Of a stretch of DNA of 64,000 nucleotides, positions 24,110-35,929 are shown one piece after another. Below the pieces are notes generated by a model that searched no databases, was not told where the DNA came from, and saw only the letters and a list, made by a program, of their open reading frames with translations. Made by a program: the position numbers and the translations under genes. The stretch is from Aselliscus stoliczkanus (lineage: Eukaryota > Chordata > Mammalia > Chiroptera > Hipposideridae): NCBI GenBank assembly GCA_033961575.1, contig CM066733.1, positions 64,044,921 to 64,108,920 of the forward strand, in the 5' to 3' direction. Position 1 is the stretch's first letter, and the number at the start of each line of letters is the position of its first letter.

Positions 24110-24290
24110 GAAAAGCATTGCCTGCTATGTTCAGGAATATACTCAGCATTGTTATTTGCATTATGTTGTTTGGTCCTCACATCAGCCTACAAGACAGGTG
24201 CTACTGTTATATCCATTGCACAGGTGGGCGTGGAGTGAGGTCACAGATCCAGCAAGGGAAAGAGTTTTTTACACATTGCTCAAGGCTAGC
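24110..24290 (-). repeat. MIR or related element, antisense, diverged
   Basis: Shows gttgtttggtcctcacatca, tatccattgcacaggtgg and ttgctcaaggctagctt. A similar fragment (ttccaagttcacaccgctgg) lies at about 23945-24050. Confidence 0.45.
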
Positions 24291-24299
24291 TTGATATTT

Positions 24300-25440
24300 G
24301 AGCAGATCTAAATTGTCCCAGGCTATGCTGGGACTTGCTTCTTCCCTTCCAGTAGTTGAGCTGGCTGTGGTGGGAACACTACTCCCCTAGCTTTATTTTT
24401 CAAAGACCTGAGGGGTCCTGAAACTACACTGTAGATGTCCCCATCATCTCTCATTTTTGCCCGTGCCCTTCTCCCCATGCCCCATGCCACTATTTGGAGT
24501 CAGTTCCATGCAGACATGAAGAATGGGCTACATGAATGGTATGATTTGAGGGCTGCTGGAATGTCTCAGGCCTGAATCCCCTCCCTGACGTCTGTTGCTG
24601 ATAGGGAAAATTTGAAGCCCGGTTCTTGATTCTAGCCCCCTGTAAATGCAGGTCTTCCTTGCAGAGACCGTACCCCATAATTTTTGACAGTTTAACTTCT
24701 CCAATTTGTATCTGGAGTTTTCCAAGCTCTCAGCCTGGAAGACTAACAGTATGAGAACAATTGACTCTCAGGGGTGAGGGAGAAACTGGACTGTGGAGAG
24801 AGAAAGAGGGATGAACAGAGAAGTTGAAAGGATGAACTTCGACTTCAACCACAGCCCCATTTGACCACATCCACTGTTTGAATTTGAATTTAGGGCTTCT
24901 CAGCATCCTAACAGGCTGAGGCCAATGCAGAGCTCTCAGCCATCAACCCTCAGGGAGAAGGGACACAGCAGAGCAAAGGGACCTGCCATGCGGCAGGGAG
25001 GGTGCCCGTGGGTGGCACCAGAGCCCATTCCTGGTATTTCCATCCCCGCCTGACGAGGCTGAGCCAGCCTGTCTTCCCAGGGCAGCTCCAGCACAGCTCA
25101 TTTGTGCATGTTTTACAATGGTGTTGATAAAATCCCCACGGAGCCCTGGAGCATGTGTGAGGAGTTCCCACCAGAAATCTAAACAACGCCCTGGCGTTGC
25201 TGACAGCTTAATAATGTGACAAAGTTCAGCTCGTTCAATGACAGGGACAGGAATGCAGCTGGGCTGGTCTGACCTAGAGCTTTAAAAATACCCACCACCC
25301 CCAACTCCAACCCAGCATTTGACAAATAACCTTTTCTTAGCTTCCTTGAAGGCACCAGACAGAACCAAGTGCCACACAGGGGCCACATGCCACCGTTAAA
25401 ATGTTAAATGGAGTGGCAAGGGCCACCAGAGTCATTTGGG
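24300..25440. other. Intergenic DNA, possibly partly conserved
   Basis: 25080-25400 is repeat-free and borders the candidate element at 25440-25745. No gene recognised. Confidence 0.45.
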
Positions 25441-25745
25441 GCTGACATTTATCTTTATTATTATTATTAATAATAATGCATATATTGCTTTTTGGTGCAT
25501 TCCAGGGTTTTTTGCACTCCTAAATCATGCGGCTGTACATCAGCAGGCCCGATAAATCACCCAATGAACCCAAATTCAATGCAGCTGTCAGGCCAGATCC
25601 GAGAGAGGCACAGTTAGCTTAATTGAGCTGCAGCAGGGAACCGACGGGCGTTGCCCAGAAAATCAGAATAATAGCAGTGTTGCTGGTGACATTTCAAGAG
25701 GTAGACGTGAACTGCTAGCTTCAGCTTTAATTTTACAAGAGAGAA
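25440..25745. promoter_or_regulatory. Candidate conserved regulatory element
   Basis: Repeat-free stretch with clustered AT-rich homeodomain/POU-like motifs: aataataatgcatatattgc, ccgataaatcaccc, gcttaattgagctgc. It has few frames and several CpGs. This is a judgement from composition only; conservation was not tested. Confidence 0.3.
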
Positions 25746-25749
25746 TGAG

Positions 25750-28340
25750 GGTTGCGGGGTGGGGAACGGGTGCAAGGAGAAATTCAGACTTCAACAAATA
25801 TTTAAACTCTTAGGTTTTTATTTTTATTTTATTTTCTGTCTCCAAGCCTATACAGACAATGAATTCCACATTTAGAAATTTCAATAGAAGGAATTCCGTT
25901 TTTTCTTCCTTCTCTAGCGTCTTCCCATGTCTTCTGCCTGCTCCCTCCTCCACTCCATGCCCCTTTCCAACAAAAAAGAACGCAGAAACTAAAGGAACAA
26001 CAGGATTTGAGTGGGAGCCAATTTAATGGGCCAAGGGGTTACATATGGAGCCAACAAATCATGGGACCATGAAGGATATTACTGATTTAAAGTTATGTAT
26101 GTTAAAGCCTAAATCTTAACAGCATTCATAAAGGGAAGGGTGACTAATGGAGAGGCTTAACCGACAGAAAATGGGCTTTCCCCTGACTGGCCTGCCTCCT
26201 TTTTCAAAATTGCAGTGCATCTCAGATGGGGAAGGGCTTCCCACCACCAAGTCTCCTATTAGCTGATGAGACGGAAGTCCTCAGCCTTACTTACCAAGGA
26301 AGGACAGGCTCAGCTGGATCCCACATTTACAGGAGGCGTCAGACACCATCGGTTAGTTTATTTTTGTGTGCACAAATGTGTGTGTGTGTGTGTGTTTGTG
26401 TGTTTCTTCTTCAGATGTTTTGGGGTTACCAGAAAAACCATTCCCTTCCCCCCCCCTTATTTTTTAAAACTGTGCGTAATTTCAGGGAAATTTGATCCAT
26501 GTGTTTTAGATTCATTTGCACTTAATCATGAAAATCTCTCTGGAAAGAACTATTTTCTCTCCCAGAAGACTTTGGTGCTCCTTTTAATAAGCCCTGTAAG
26601 TGCCCTTCCACCCCAGGCCACCCTCTCCAAGTGCACAAGGTTGTGTTTGGCCAAAGGAAAACCAACCTGACCACTGAGGGCATGGATCTGGTTTGAAATG
26701 TCAAAGTCATGAATTTGGACCATGTTCTGGCAACGGGGAAATGACTTCCTTTGGCCCCAGTGTTTACACGGCCAGAGAAAGAAACCTTCCTAAAAAAAAA
26801 AAAAAACCCTCAAAGATGTAGCCTTACCCCGTGGCCATTGGCAAGGGAGCATTAGCCTCAGGTTCACAGGTTCAGAATACACAATTACTGCTTTTCTTTA
26901 AGGTTCTTTGAAAAAATGCTTTTACCCAGAGACTCCCAACTATCCAAAACACCCCGGAACCTTCTTGGATGGCTTCCAAGGGCCGTGGCATGACTGTGGC
27001 CAGGACATACATTTCCCCACCCTCCATCCACAACAACCCAACCACTGCCCTGAAGCCACAATGGCATTTCTTCAATCCAAAACAAACATGTCATTACCAA
27101 TCTCAGATTAATTGATGCCATTTGTGTGCCCTGCCTGTTGGGTTTCAGCTGGAGCCTGCCCGACAGCAATGGCCACCGCCCTTGAAAACCTCAAGGCACT
27201 CACAACTTAGGCCCTTGGCAGAGTGCTTTGAGCTATTGTCCATTACCTCTGTGACTCCAAGCCTTTCTTCCTTCCCACTCCCTTTCTACTCTGAGGCTTT
27301 GGGCAATTTTGAAATGAGTTTCCAGTGGAATGGGGTTATCTGTAGAATGGGGTTTTGCTATGACTAGATATCTTTACTGTATTTCATTAATTTTAAATAC
27401 ACATTTGGTTGTTGTTGTTTTTTAACACCCTTAAAATTAGAATATTCCTTATAATTGATGATGAGAAAGTATGGTGGTGAAGTCATGGAAAGCATTTCCC
27501 TTTTCATGGTACATAAAACAATGGTTAGTGTGTCTATTCTAGTCCCCAAAGAGATTTTTTGATCACTTTTCAAAACACTGTGATAAATGTTTACCTCTCT
27601 TGCTCATTCCTTCGCCATTCATTCTTTAGTAAGAGTGTATCGACCACATGCCTGGCTCTGTGCTTAGTGAGATTAGGAGAGTGTTGAAATGCCCCCCCTT
27701 TCAGAAACTTATAATTTAGTTCTAGACATAAGTGCATACATGACCGACCATACAAAGTGCTAAATTAGTGGTGTGACCAGAAAGTGGCAGAGAAGATCAA
27801 GATGGAGCCACTGAGTGGGATGGAAGGACTCTGAGCCAGGAGGCAGACAGCCTCACTGCTGGCTCGGCTCCGTGGGCCAAGGAAGTAAATTCTCACATGT
27901 AGAATGGGGGGTGGGGTGGGGGGTAGTAGATCAGAGTGTCCCATGGTATGTTCCACAGAACTGAGTTCAAGCGGAATGCTTTGAGAGATAAGGGACCTAC
28001 AGTAGGGGTGGTGGTGGGGCATTGAAAAATGTCACCCTGTTCCCTTCTCATAGATTCCCAACATGTACTAGAATATTATGGGCTCTGAGGAGTCCTACAG
28101 GGAAGGACTTGCCTACATTTTACGTAACTCATTGTTAACAAAAATATATTTGTTCCTGAAATCCTTCATTTCCCTTAATAGCTATTGTTGTAGTAAACCT
28201 TACCAAAACACTAAGGGCCCTTCCATTCTAACATCCTATGAATTTATGACATGACATGGAGCTAGAATATGTGGGGAAAAGAAAGCCTAAGAGGAATGGT
28301 GTGAACTGTGATCATTGTGTGGGCGGGGTGTCATCGCTGA
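25750..28340. other. Intergenic DNA, little repeat content
   Basis: 26020-27330 lacks recognisable repeats except the TG run and an A14 stretch at about 26793-26806. A MIR 3' scrap is likely at about 27800-27910 (ctgagccaggaggcagacag, ctcacatgtagaatgggg). Frames up to 134 codons are driven by the TG repeat or chance. Confidence 0.5.
26366..26404. repeat. (TG)n repeat
   Basis: Interrupted TG run with a core of nine units at about 26377-26394. Cys-Val repeat frames here are artefacts. Confidence 0.9.
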
Positions 28341-29330
28341 AAGGAAAGTCTTTACCAACTGATCAACCAAGAAATGTTAATTAAGTACCTATAGTGTAGT
28401 ACTTAATAAAAAGAGTTTACTATATAGTATAATTTAATAATAATAGCATATAGTACAATAAATATAGTATATTGTGCTGGGTGCAAAAACTCAGAAATAA
28501 GTAAAACACTGCCCCTGACTCAAGTGGCTCCTAATCATGAAGAAGGGTAGATATTTACAAATAGTCACAGTAATATGTGTACCTGGCTTGTCGCTGAGAT
28601 AGAAACAAAGTGCTGGAAGAGACTAAGCATACCTGGATGAAAGCAATAAAGGCTCCCCATAGGAGGGACCATCAAAACCAGATCTAGAAGGATGGCTGTG
28701 AATATCTATGCCTGGAAAAGAAGCAGAGGGAAAGCACCCTGCACAGGAAAAGGAACATCAATAAAGAGAAAAAGGCATAAGAATGTTTAAGTAGCTTGTA
28801 GTGGCTGGAGGGCAAGATACATTGTAATGAAGGAAGAAAACTGAGGCTGACTAGCTAGGTTGGGACCAGACCAGGAAGGGTCTATCTCAGCAAGTAACAA
28901 CAACAACAAGAGAAAAAATAGACACAATTATCTGTGATAATAAGGAGACTGGAGATCCATAATGAAAGGGTCTAAGGCTGGTTCAATAGCTCAGTGATGC
29001 CTCCGGGGGCCTGGGCTCCTTCCATCCCTCTACTTGGCTATTCCTCTGCATGTTGGCATTTCATCATCATGCTTGTTGCCTCATGTCAATAGATAGCTGC
29101 CACAGAACCAGGCATATTTCTCATAGATGATATGCCTTAAATGTAGATATTTGCAGGTATTCTATAGGCAAAGGAAGACAAACTTTTTTATAGAGAGAAG
29201 TGATATGATCAGACTGGTATTTTTACAAGATGTCTGGCTGCAATGTAAAGGCAGGGGTGGGAGAAGAGAGATTGGAGGTAGGAGACAGCCTAGAACTGAA
29301 ATTATCTAGGCAAAATGTATTGCATGCTGA
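28340..29330. repeat. Probable old interspersed repeat, family not assigned
   Basis: A low-divergence AT-rich patch (28380-28470, tatagt/taata motifs) is followed by text typical of a common ancient element: ctggaaaagaagcagaggga, ggctggagggcaagata and gaagtgatatgatcagactg. No gene is visible. Confidence 0.35.
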
Positions 29331-29479
29331 TACCAGATTCCCAGCAGGATTTGGAAGAAGGAGACAGTAGAAAAGTGTTTTCCTTTTATCATGGAGGATA
29401 ATTTCAGGCAGCTCCAAAGACACCTTCTCTCTCATTGGCTAGAACTTGGTCACATGGCCACCTCTAGCACGAGGAAGGC

Positions 29480-30040
29480 TAAGAAACTGAGTCGCTGGTG
29501 AAGGAGAATTCAATAGCCATGAGGCCATTCAAGATTTGGTCACAGAGGCTGGGTTGTGGTCTGAATGAGAAATTAATCTTTTATTTTGTGAAGCCCCGAG
29601 ATATGGTGATTACTGTTTATGACAGTGAGACTACCTTTTCTCATACATGTAGATCCCAAAGCCCAATAACTAAGGAAGTCAATTAGCCTCATGTATGAGG
29701 AATGGGACTTCAGGTTGAACTATGACAACTAAGGACCTGTTTTGGGTCAGTTCAGAAGGGGCTCTTTCAGGTCCTGAGATGAATTGGTCTGTGGTCATAG
29801 ATGGTACCACGTGGCATGAGGAGGAAGAATCCTCAACACCTGTCCAGGTACAGCCCTCAGTCCTGACACTGCTCAGGATTTTGCTCTGGCCTCTGGGTCA
29901 GTAACGAAAGGTGAGCCACAGAGAAGACACTTGCCTAACCCTCTACCAGTTGGGTGTGCTCTGAGCAGCCCCACCCTGAACAAATGTGTCCTGTCCTCGT
30001 CCGCTTAAGTCACACCTGCACAGACCCCTTTCATCAGCCC
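29480..30040. other. Intergenic DNA, nothing recognised
   Basis: Short frames only, without family resemblance. Confidence 0.5.
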
Positions 30041-30360
30041 AGCTTCAAGTGGCAATTTAAACCTTTTAAGGCCACCTGTCGAGCACCCACTTGGTATATT
30101 TCCTTTTATCAGCGGCTCAAGGGGAGTAACTGGATAACATAATTATGGGGCAGGAGAACGGAGCGTTTTGATTTGTGTTCTTTGAGGATTAGCCAAGTGC
30201 CCCACTGCCAAATCCGTGATCACCTGAAAGGAAATCTGAAGGAAGAACCTGCCAAATAAGTCCTCCAGGTGCTCTTCGAGCAAACAGCTTTGAAAATAGG
30301 CCTTTTCTGTCCTTTTCTTCGTCACTGCAGAGCTCAAAGGCATTTGGAGTGGACAAAACT
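30040..30360. promoter_or_regulatory. Repeat-free stretch, candidate regulatory element
   Basis: Dense in short motifs (cttttatcagcgg, gataacataattatgg, gaggattagccaagtg), without repeats or a convincing frame. Confidence 0.25.
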
Positions 30361-30766
30361 GGTGAGTGCCTCATTGCATGATGAGGTGGAGGAATGCAGA
30401 AGAAGACATGTTTTTCAAATGCCCGGAGCCAGGGCAAGATAGACAGGAAGCCCTTTGGATGTGGGATGATGTGCAAAGTCATGAATTGGAGCCAGACCTC
30501 TGAACTTCTGAACATTTCTGGGACATTACCTAGGCTCGGTTCAGTGCAGTAGCCCTGGAATGCTTACAGGGGACGCCAGGGAGGTGGCATGAGCAGGCCA
30601 TTGAGTTTCAGACGTCATGGCATGGGATGCTGAAATTCCACCTTTGATGCAGCAGACAGCCTCTTTGAAGATGCTTGAGTGACCTTCTGTTTTGGCTGGG
30701 ACTATGTAGAAACAGGCCTGGGAAGGGGCACATGCAGGACATAGTTAGAAATAAAACAAATACACG

Positions 30767-31220
30767 TTTATTCGTTTCTTAGGGCTTCCAGAACAAAGGA
30801 CCGCAATCTGGGTGGCTTAGAACCACAGAAATGTATTCTCTCACAGTTCTGGAGGCCAGAAGTCCAAAAATCAAAGTGTTGGCAGAGCTACACTTTTCCA
30901 AGACCTCTAGGGCAATTTTTTCCTTGTTTCTTCCAGCTTCTGGTGGCCCCAGGTGTTGTTTGGCTTGTGGTAACATGATTCCAATCTCTGCCTCTGTCTT
31001 CACATGGTCATGTTTTCTCTGTGTCTGTCTGTGTGCAAATTTTCATCTTTTTATAAGGATGGCAGTCCTATTGAATTATGGCCCACCCTAATCCAGTGTG
31101 ACCTCATCTTAACCTGATTGTATCTGCAAAGACCCTATTTTGAAATAAGGTCCCACTTGCAGGCACCAGGGGTTAGGACTCCAACATATCTTTCAGGGGG
31201 ATATAATTCAAACCATTACA
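30767..31220 (-). repeat. MLT1-type (ERVL-MaLR) solo LTR, minus strand
   Basis: The plus strand reads tttcttagggcttccagaac, cacagttctggaggccagaa, cttccagcttctggtgg, gtgacctcatcttaacctg and gggggatataattcaaacca, the antisense of an MLT1-type LTR from its 3' end to its 5' end. Nothing of an internal retroviral region is present on either side. Confidence 0.75.
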
Positions 31221-32270
31221 CATGGATATGTGAAAAAGCAAAATTACTATTCATATGATTTATCCTATGAATACCTGAAATGCTGTGGAGTTTTGGCTGT
31301 ATGGTCACTTCAACTTTGAGTTCATCCTCTAAAAATGTCAATGGCTTTTTTATTTTTTGCTCTAATTCTAAAAAGATACAACCTGGTATGATGTAATACA
31401 ATGTATAATAAACATTGTACATTGTAAACAATAACAAATGTAATAGAATTATAACACAAATAGAGTAGGAGGCTGTGAGCCTGAAGGAAAGGCAGGGAAG
31501 CCACTGGGGACCTAATTGTCACAGGAAGGGCTCTTAGAAGAAAGAGAGGAGGGGGAAAGAATTGAAAGGGAAAATGATCAATAAAGCTTAATGGATTGAA
31601 TTCCTCCGATACCTCCTTCTGGTTATAGCCTGACTTGTTGAAGAGGAAGCATGGTTAAAGAAAAACTAACAAGACAGCACCAGGATACAGGGTGTGGTCC
31701 TAAAGTCCCTTGAGGACCCAAGTGGTGGGAGACTATTGGGTGTTCACAGAAGTAGCAGTTCAGAGAAGACGACTGAAGTGAGAGCAGCTTGAGAGGGTTC
31801 ACCCTTGAGAAACCACTGAGGCTTCAGGCACAGAGCAGTGTGTCATTCGATTTCACATGTGGGCCCTGGTACGAGCTTTGCTAACCAAGACTGCCCAGGG
31901 ATTCTCCACAGCTACATGTCTCTTCACCTGATGTTGGATCTATGGGGTTTTTTTTTTTTTCTTTCTATTGATCACATTCCTTAATTTGGTTCTGTAGGAA
32001 GGGTCTGTGAACTGGTTATTTTCAATGTTCCTAAGGTTGCAGGAAAAGGGGATAATGCTAACAATATTAAATTAACCACCTGGAGAAGAAAATTCATGAA
32101 AATTGATGCTGATGGTTGTGCTACAAGCCAGGTAGAGAACCAAGGGATGAATTTGGAAAAGAAACATTATGGCCATTGATAACTTTGCTTCAAGAGCTTA
32201 AGATGCCCCGAATGGCCTATTTTAAATAACCTCTATGAGTTCATCTGAACCTGTCATAAACAGATTTGGA
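31220..32270. other. Intergenic DNA, nothing recognised
   Basis: AT-rich section with tgtataataaacattgtaca-like imperfect repeats at 31390-31430 and a T14 run at about 31950. No gene seen. Confidence 0.5.
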
Positions 32271-32700
32271 CACATTACATAGTTTTCAAAATAGTTATGT
32301 ACCCCTGTAGCATATATTCACATGATTCAAATAATAAAACATAAAAAGATGGACAGAGGAAAATCTCATTCCTACCTTGTTCCCTTCCATTCTGTTCCCA
32401 TCCTTCCCAGCAAGAAACATTATTATTAGTTTTTTGCTTATCTTTCCAAGGAATTATTAAAAAGTTGCCCGTCAGCACAGATATATAATTCAGCTTTTCC
32501 TTAACTTTACACAAATGGTATCATGCTATATGCATTTTCCTATATCTATTCATGAGTGAAAATGAGGTATGCACACATTTATTCATTACAGAATTGTTTA
32601 CAGTAACAAATATTTAGAAACAACTTTAGTGTCTTTCAAAAGGGAACTAATTAAGTGATGATATATCTACACTATGGAGTAATATGCAGCTAGAAAAATG
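32270..32700. repeat. Old L1 3'-end fragments in both orientations
   Basis: 32275-32540 resembles an antisense L1 3' UTR (ttcccatccttcccagcaag, acacaaatggtatcatgc). 32555-32700 reads in the sense direction (gtttacagtaacaaatattt, ggagtaatatgcagctag). The two pieces with opposite polarity suggest an inversion or nested insertions. Confidence 0.5.
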
Positions 32701-34975
32701 GAGATGAGTCCTATGCACTTATCTGCTTTGGTTCCAAATGATAGCTTTGCTGGGTAGAGTCATCTTCATTGTAGGACCTTGCTTTTCATCACTTTGAGTA
32801 TTTCCTGCCAATCCCTTCTGGCCTACATAAAGTTTCTGTTGACAAATCAGCTGACAGTCTTAAGGGAGCTCCCTTGTAGGTAGCTAATTGCTTTTCTCTT
32901 TTTCTCTGCAAAGTCTCTCTTTGTCTTTAAGCTTCGGCATTTTAATTATGATGTGTCTTGGTGTGGGCCTTTTTGGGTTCATTTTGTTTCAGACATTCTG
33001 TGCTTCCTGGGCATGTATGTCTGTTTTCTTCACCAGGCCAGGGAAGCTTTCTTTCATTATCTTTTCAAATAGGTTTCCAATTCCTTGCTCTCTCTCTCTT
33101 CTCCTTCTGATACCCCAGTGATGTGAATGTTAGTATGCTTGATGTCCCAGAGGCCTCTTAAACTATCCTCATTTTTTTTTTTGTGGGGAGGGGCAGGATT
33201 CTTTCTTCTCTTTGCTGTTCTGATCGGGTGTTTTCTGTTACATTATCTTCCAAATTGCTGATTCAGTTCCCTGCTTTATCTTATCTACTGTTGATTCCCT
33301 CTAATGTATTCTATATTTAGTTATTGTATATTTTATTTCTGATTGGTTCTTTTGAATGTTTTCTACCTCCACTTTTAGGTTTCTATCTTTTTGTTGAAGT
33401 TCTCATTGAGATAATTTAGCATGCTTATAACCAGTGTTTGAAACTTTGCATCTGGTAGATAGCATGTCTCCATATTGTTTAGTTCTTTTTCTGGAGTTTT
33501 GTTCTGTGTTTTCATTTGGGACATGTTTCTTTGTCTCCCCATTTTGACTGCCTCCCTGTGTTTGTTTCTATGTATTAAGTAGAGCTGCTATGTCTCCTGG
33601 TCTTAGTAGAGTGGCCTTATGTAGTAGGTGTGCTGTGGGGTTCAGTGGCCCAGTCTCCCTGATCACCAGAGCCAGATGCTCCAGGTATGTCCCTTGTGTG
33701 GGTTGTGTTTGCCTTCCTGTTGTAGTTGCCTTAGTTGCTTTTGGCATGTCAATAAGAGGGCTAGGACCTCATGCTGATTGGTTGTTAGGACTGGCCATGA
33801 CTAAAGTGTAGGAGCTGTTGTGAAGGGGCTGAATCTATAGAGAGAATTTGCTTTAGCAGGGCTCTGGTGCCTCCCCAGTCTTCCCTTTGGGTGTGTCAAC
33901 TGTGAAGGTGTCCTGGTGGTGCTCAGGCATGATCTTAAGCTGGTCACCAGGTGTGCTGGCCCCAGAGCCAATTGGGAGAGGCACTTCCATAGGCCAAGTC
34001 CAGCTGTTCCATGTGCCCTGCCCATGACCACCTGGCATGAATGATCCTTAGATGTCTTCTACCCACACTGGGCTTGGAGGTGCCTAAGAGAGGCTAAGCT
34101 GTGAACTGAGGATGGCTATGTCTTGTGCCAATCTTAGGGCACTTAGCAAGATGTATGGAGCACATCAAGGTCAGATGCTGTTGGTTTGGGGATTCTGAAC
34201 CTTTGAGATATTTTAGGAAAGTCTGCGGCTTGAGTCAAGACAGGAAGCATCTTGAGTGGGTCTGCAAGTTGGGTGGGGCAGGGTCTCAGGGAATCACCAG
34301 AGCAGGGTGAATGGTTTCAGTCAGGTTGACGGAGACCCAGATATGGTGGCTGCCTGCATGTGCATGCAGGGAGGGGGGAAAGGCTCAATAAAAGAACAAT
34401 GGCTTCTGCCAGCACTTCTGTTGGAGAAAGCTGCCTCTCCAGCCCTCACTCTGCAGCCAGACAAATCAGTTCCTCCATATATATCCCTAGCACCTTTTGT
34501 ACTGCTGCCCTAGAGCTGCAGCTCAGAGCTAGTGAGTTTGTCAGTGAGTATGTCTGTGCACATGCCCTTTAAGAGGAATACCTGGGACTCCTGTTACCCT
34601 CTGTCTCACTCAGGCACAATCTCCTCTGGTTTTCACAGCCAGAAGTTGTTGGGACTTCTTTTCCCATCACTGAAACCTTGGGCTGGAGCCTGGTGTGGGG
34701 CTGGGAACTTTCACTCCTCAGAGACGACCTCTGCAGCTGAGCTATCCCTCCCAATTTTTAATTGCCACACATGGATGTGGGGCCAGCCCATTTGATATCT
34801 CCACCCCTCCCACCAGTCTCATGTGACTTCCTCTGTATGTCTTTAGTTGTAGAACTTCTGCTAGACTTCAGGTGATTCTCAGTGATGGTTATTCTGTAGT
34901 TTAGTTGTAATTTTGATGCGGTCATGAGAGGATTCAAGCACAGCATTCACCTACTCTGCCATCTTGACCAAAAAA
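32700..34975 (-). repeat. Old L1-like 5' region, antisense
   Basis: The right edge reads tctgccatcttgaccaaaa, the antisense of the caagatggcagagta start common to old L1 5' ends. Leftwards it runs for about 2.2 kb, including atgatgtgtcttggtgtggg and tctttcattatcttttcaaa, text I recognise from old LINE copies without being sure of the subfamily. The left edge at about 32700 abuts an L1 3'-type fragment in the other orientation. Short frames (up to 87 codons) are debris. Confidence 0.5.
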
Positions 34976-35349
34976 ATCTGGCATAGCTTACTATTTTCAT
35001 TTTTGAACCATGCAAATAAATTTCCTATTTAAAATGAAAATGAAAATTAATTCATTAAGTACACATCCCAGGATTTGATAATCATACCACCAGGAACTTA
35101 CCTTACAAATATTTTCTCACACACATTCAAAAATACCTGTAAGGATGTTCACTACAGCATTATTTCAATAGCAAAAGACTGGAAATGGCCTAAATGTTTA
35201 TTAAATGAAGACTGGTTGAGTAAATTAAGTGATATTTATACAGTAAAACACAATACAGATGTGACAAAGAATGTGAAACATGTATTCATATGGAAAGCTC
35301 TCCAACATATATTCAGTAAAAAAATGCAAGATAAAAAGCATTGCTCTCC

Positions 35350-35635
35350 TTTTTTTTTTTTTTTTTTTTTTTAGTTGAGCCGTCCTGCTATCTGTTGGCA
35401 GCTCAGTGGCAGCTCAGCTTGGGCTTGGTATCGAACTGCTGTTGCTCAGAGCTCAGCTCGTACTTTTTTTTTTTTTTTTTTTTTTTGAGGGCAGTGTCAC
35501 TGGCCCTCATATGTGGGACCCGAACTGGGGCCGCTGGCTTTCCAAGCCAGCACTTAACCACCGCGCCACTCGGCCAGCCCGTCAGCTCGTACTTTTGAGC
35601 AAGCTCTTAACCAACTGAGCCACTCGGCCAGCCCA
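35350..35635 (-). repeat. 145-nt-form SINE interrupted by a second SINE
   Basis: Outer element: inverted poly(A) tail from 35350, body to 35467, interruption, then head 35597-35634 ending cactcggccagccc. A short direct repeat gctctcc occurs at 35343-35349 and 35636-35642. It matches the copy at 38-184 segment by segment. It sits inside an older plus-strand L1 3' fragment (about 35040-35920), so three insertion events are stacked here. Confidence 0.88.
35468..35582 (-). repeat. Short (about 110-nt) tRNA-derived SINE nested in another SINE
   Basis: Bounded by a perfect 14-bp duplication cagctcgtactttt (35454-35467 and 35583-35596) made from the host SINE. It has an inverted poly(A) tail and, on the minus strand, the head ggccgagtggcgcggtggtt, a strong ggaaagccagcgg stem, ttcgggtccc and gagggccagtgacactgcc. 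It therefore corresponds to the first quarter of the long composite SINE followed directly by poly(A). Confidence 0.9.
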
Positions 35636-35929
35636 GCTCTCCCATTTTGATAAACTACATGTAATACATTCATATACACCCACATATCACACATTCTTAT
35701 TGAAAAGAACATATATGTACAATGTGATGTGTGTGTACATGTACATGTAGAAATTTTCTGTAAATAAATACAGGAAATTGTTAACAGTGGTGGCTTTCAG
35801 GAAGGTGAGAATATTTGCAGTATCAGGGTCACCTCCTTTTCATTGTAATGTCTCTTGAACTGCCTGAATTTTCTTTTTGTGTGTGCTTTTTTTCATTTAA
35901 AAAATATTTATAAATAAGTCAATAAATAA

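Larger units (their letters stand above)
35040..35920 (+). repeat. Old L1 3'-end fragment split by SINEs
   Basis: Typical late L1 3' text: caatagcaaaagactggaaa, ggcctaaatgtttattaa, ggaaagctctccaacatata before the SINE cluster, then aggaaattgttaacagtgg and ggcttaaa-type tail text after it. The continuity across 35343-35642 shows that the SINEs inserted into this fragment. Confidence 0.65.

Noticed and set aside
20330..31220. Endogenous retrovirus coding region between the two LTRs
   Set aside because: The LTRs are of different sequence and opposite orientation; no gag, pol or env resemblance lies between them, so they are independent solo LTRs.
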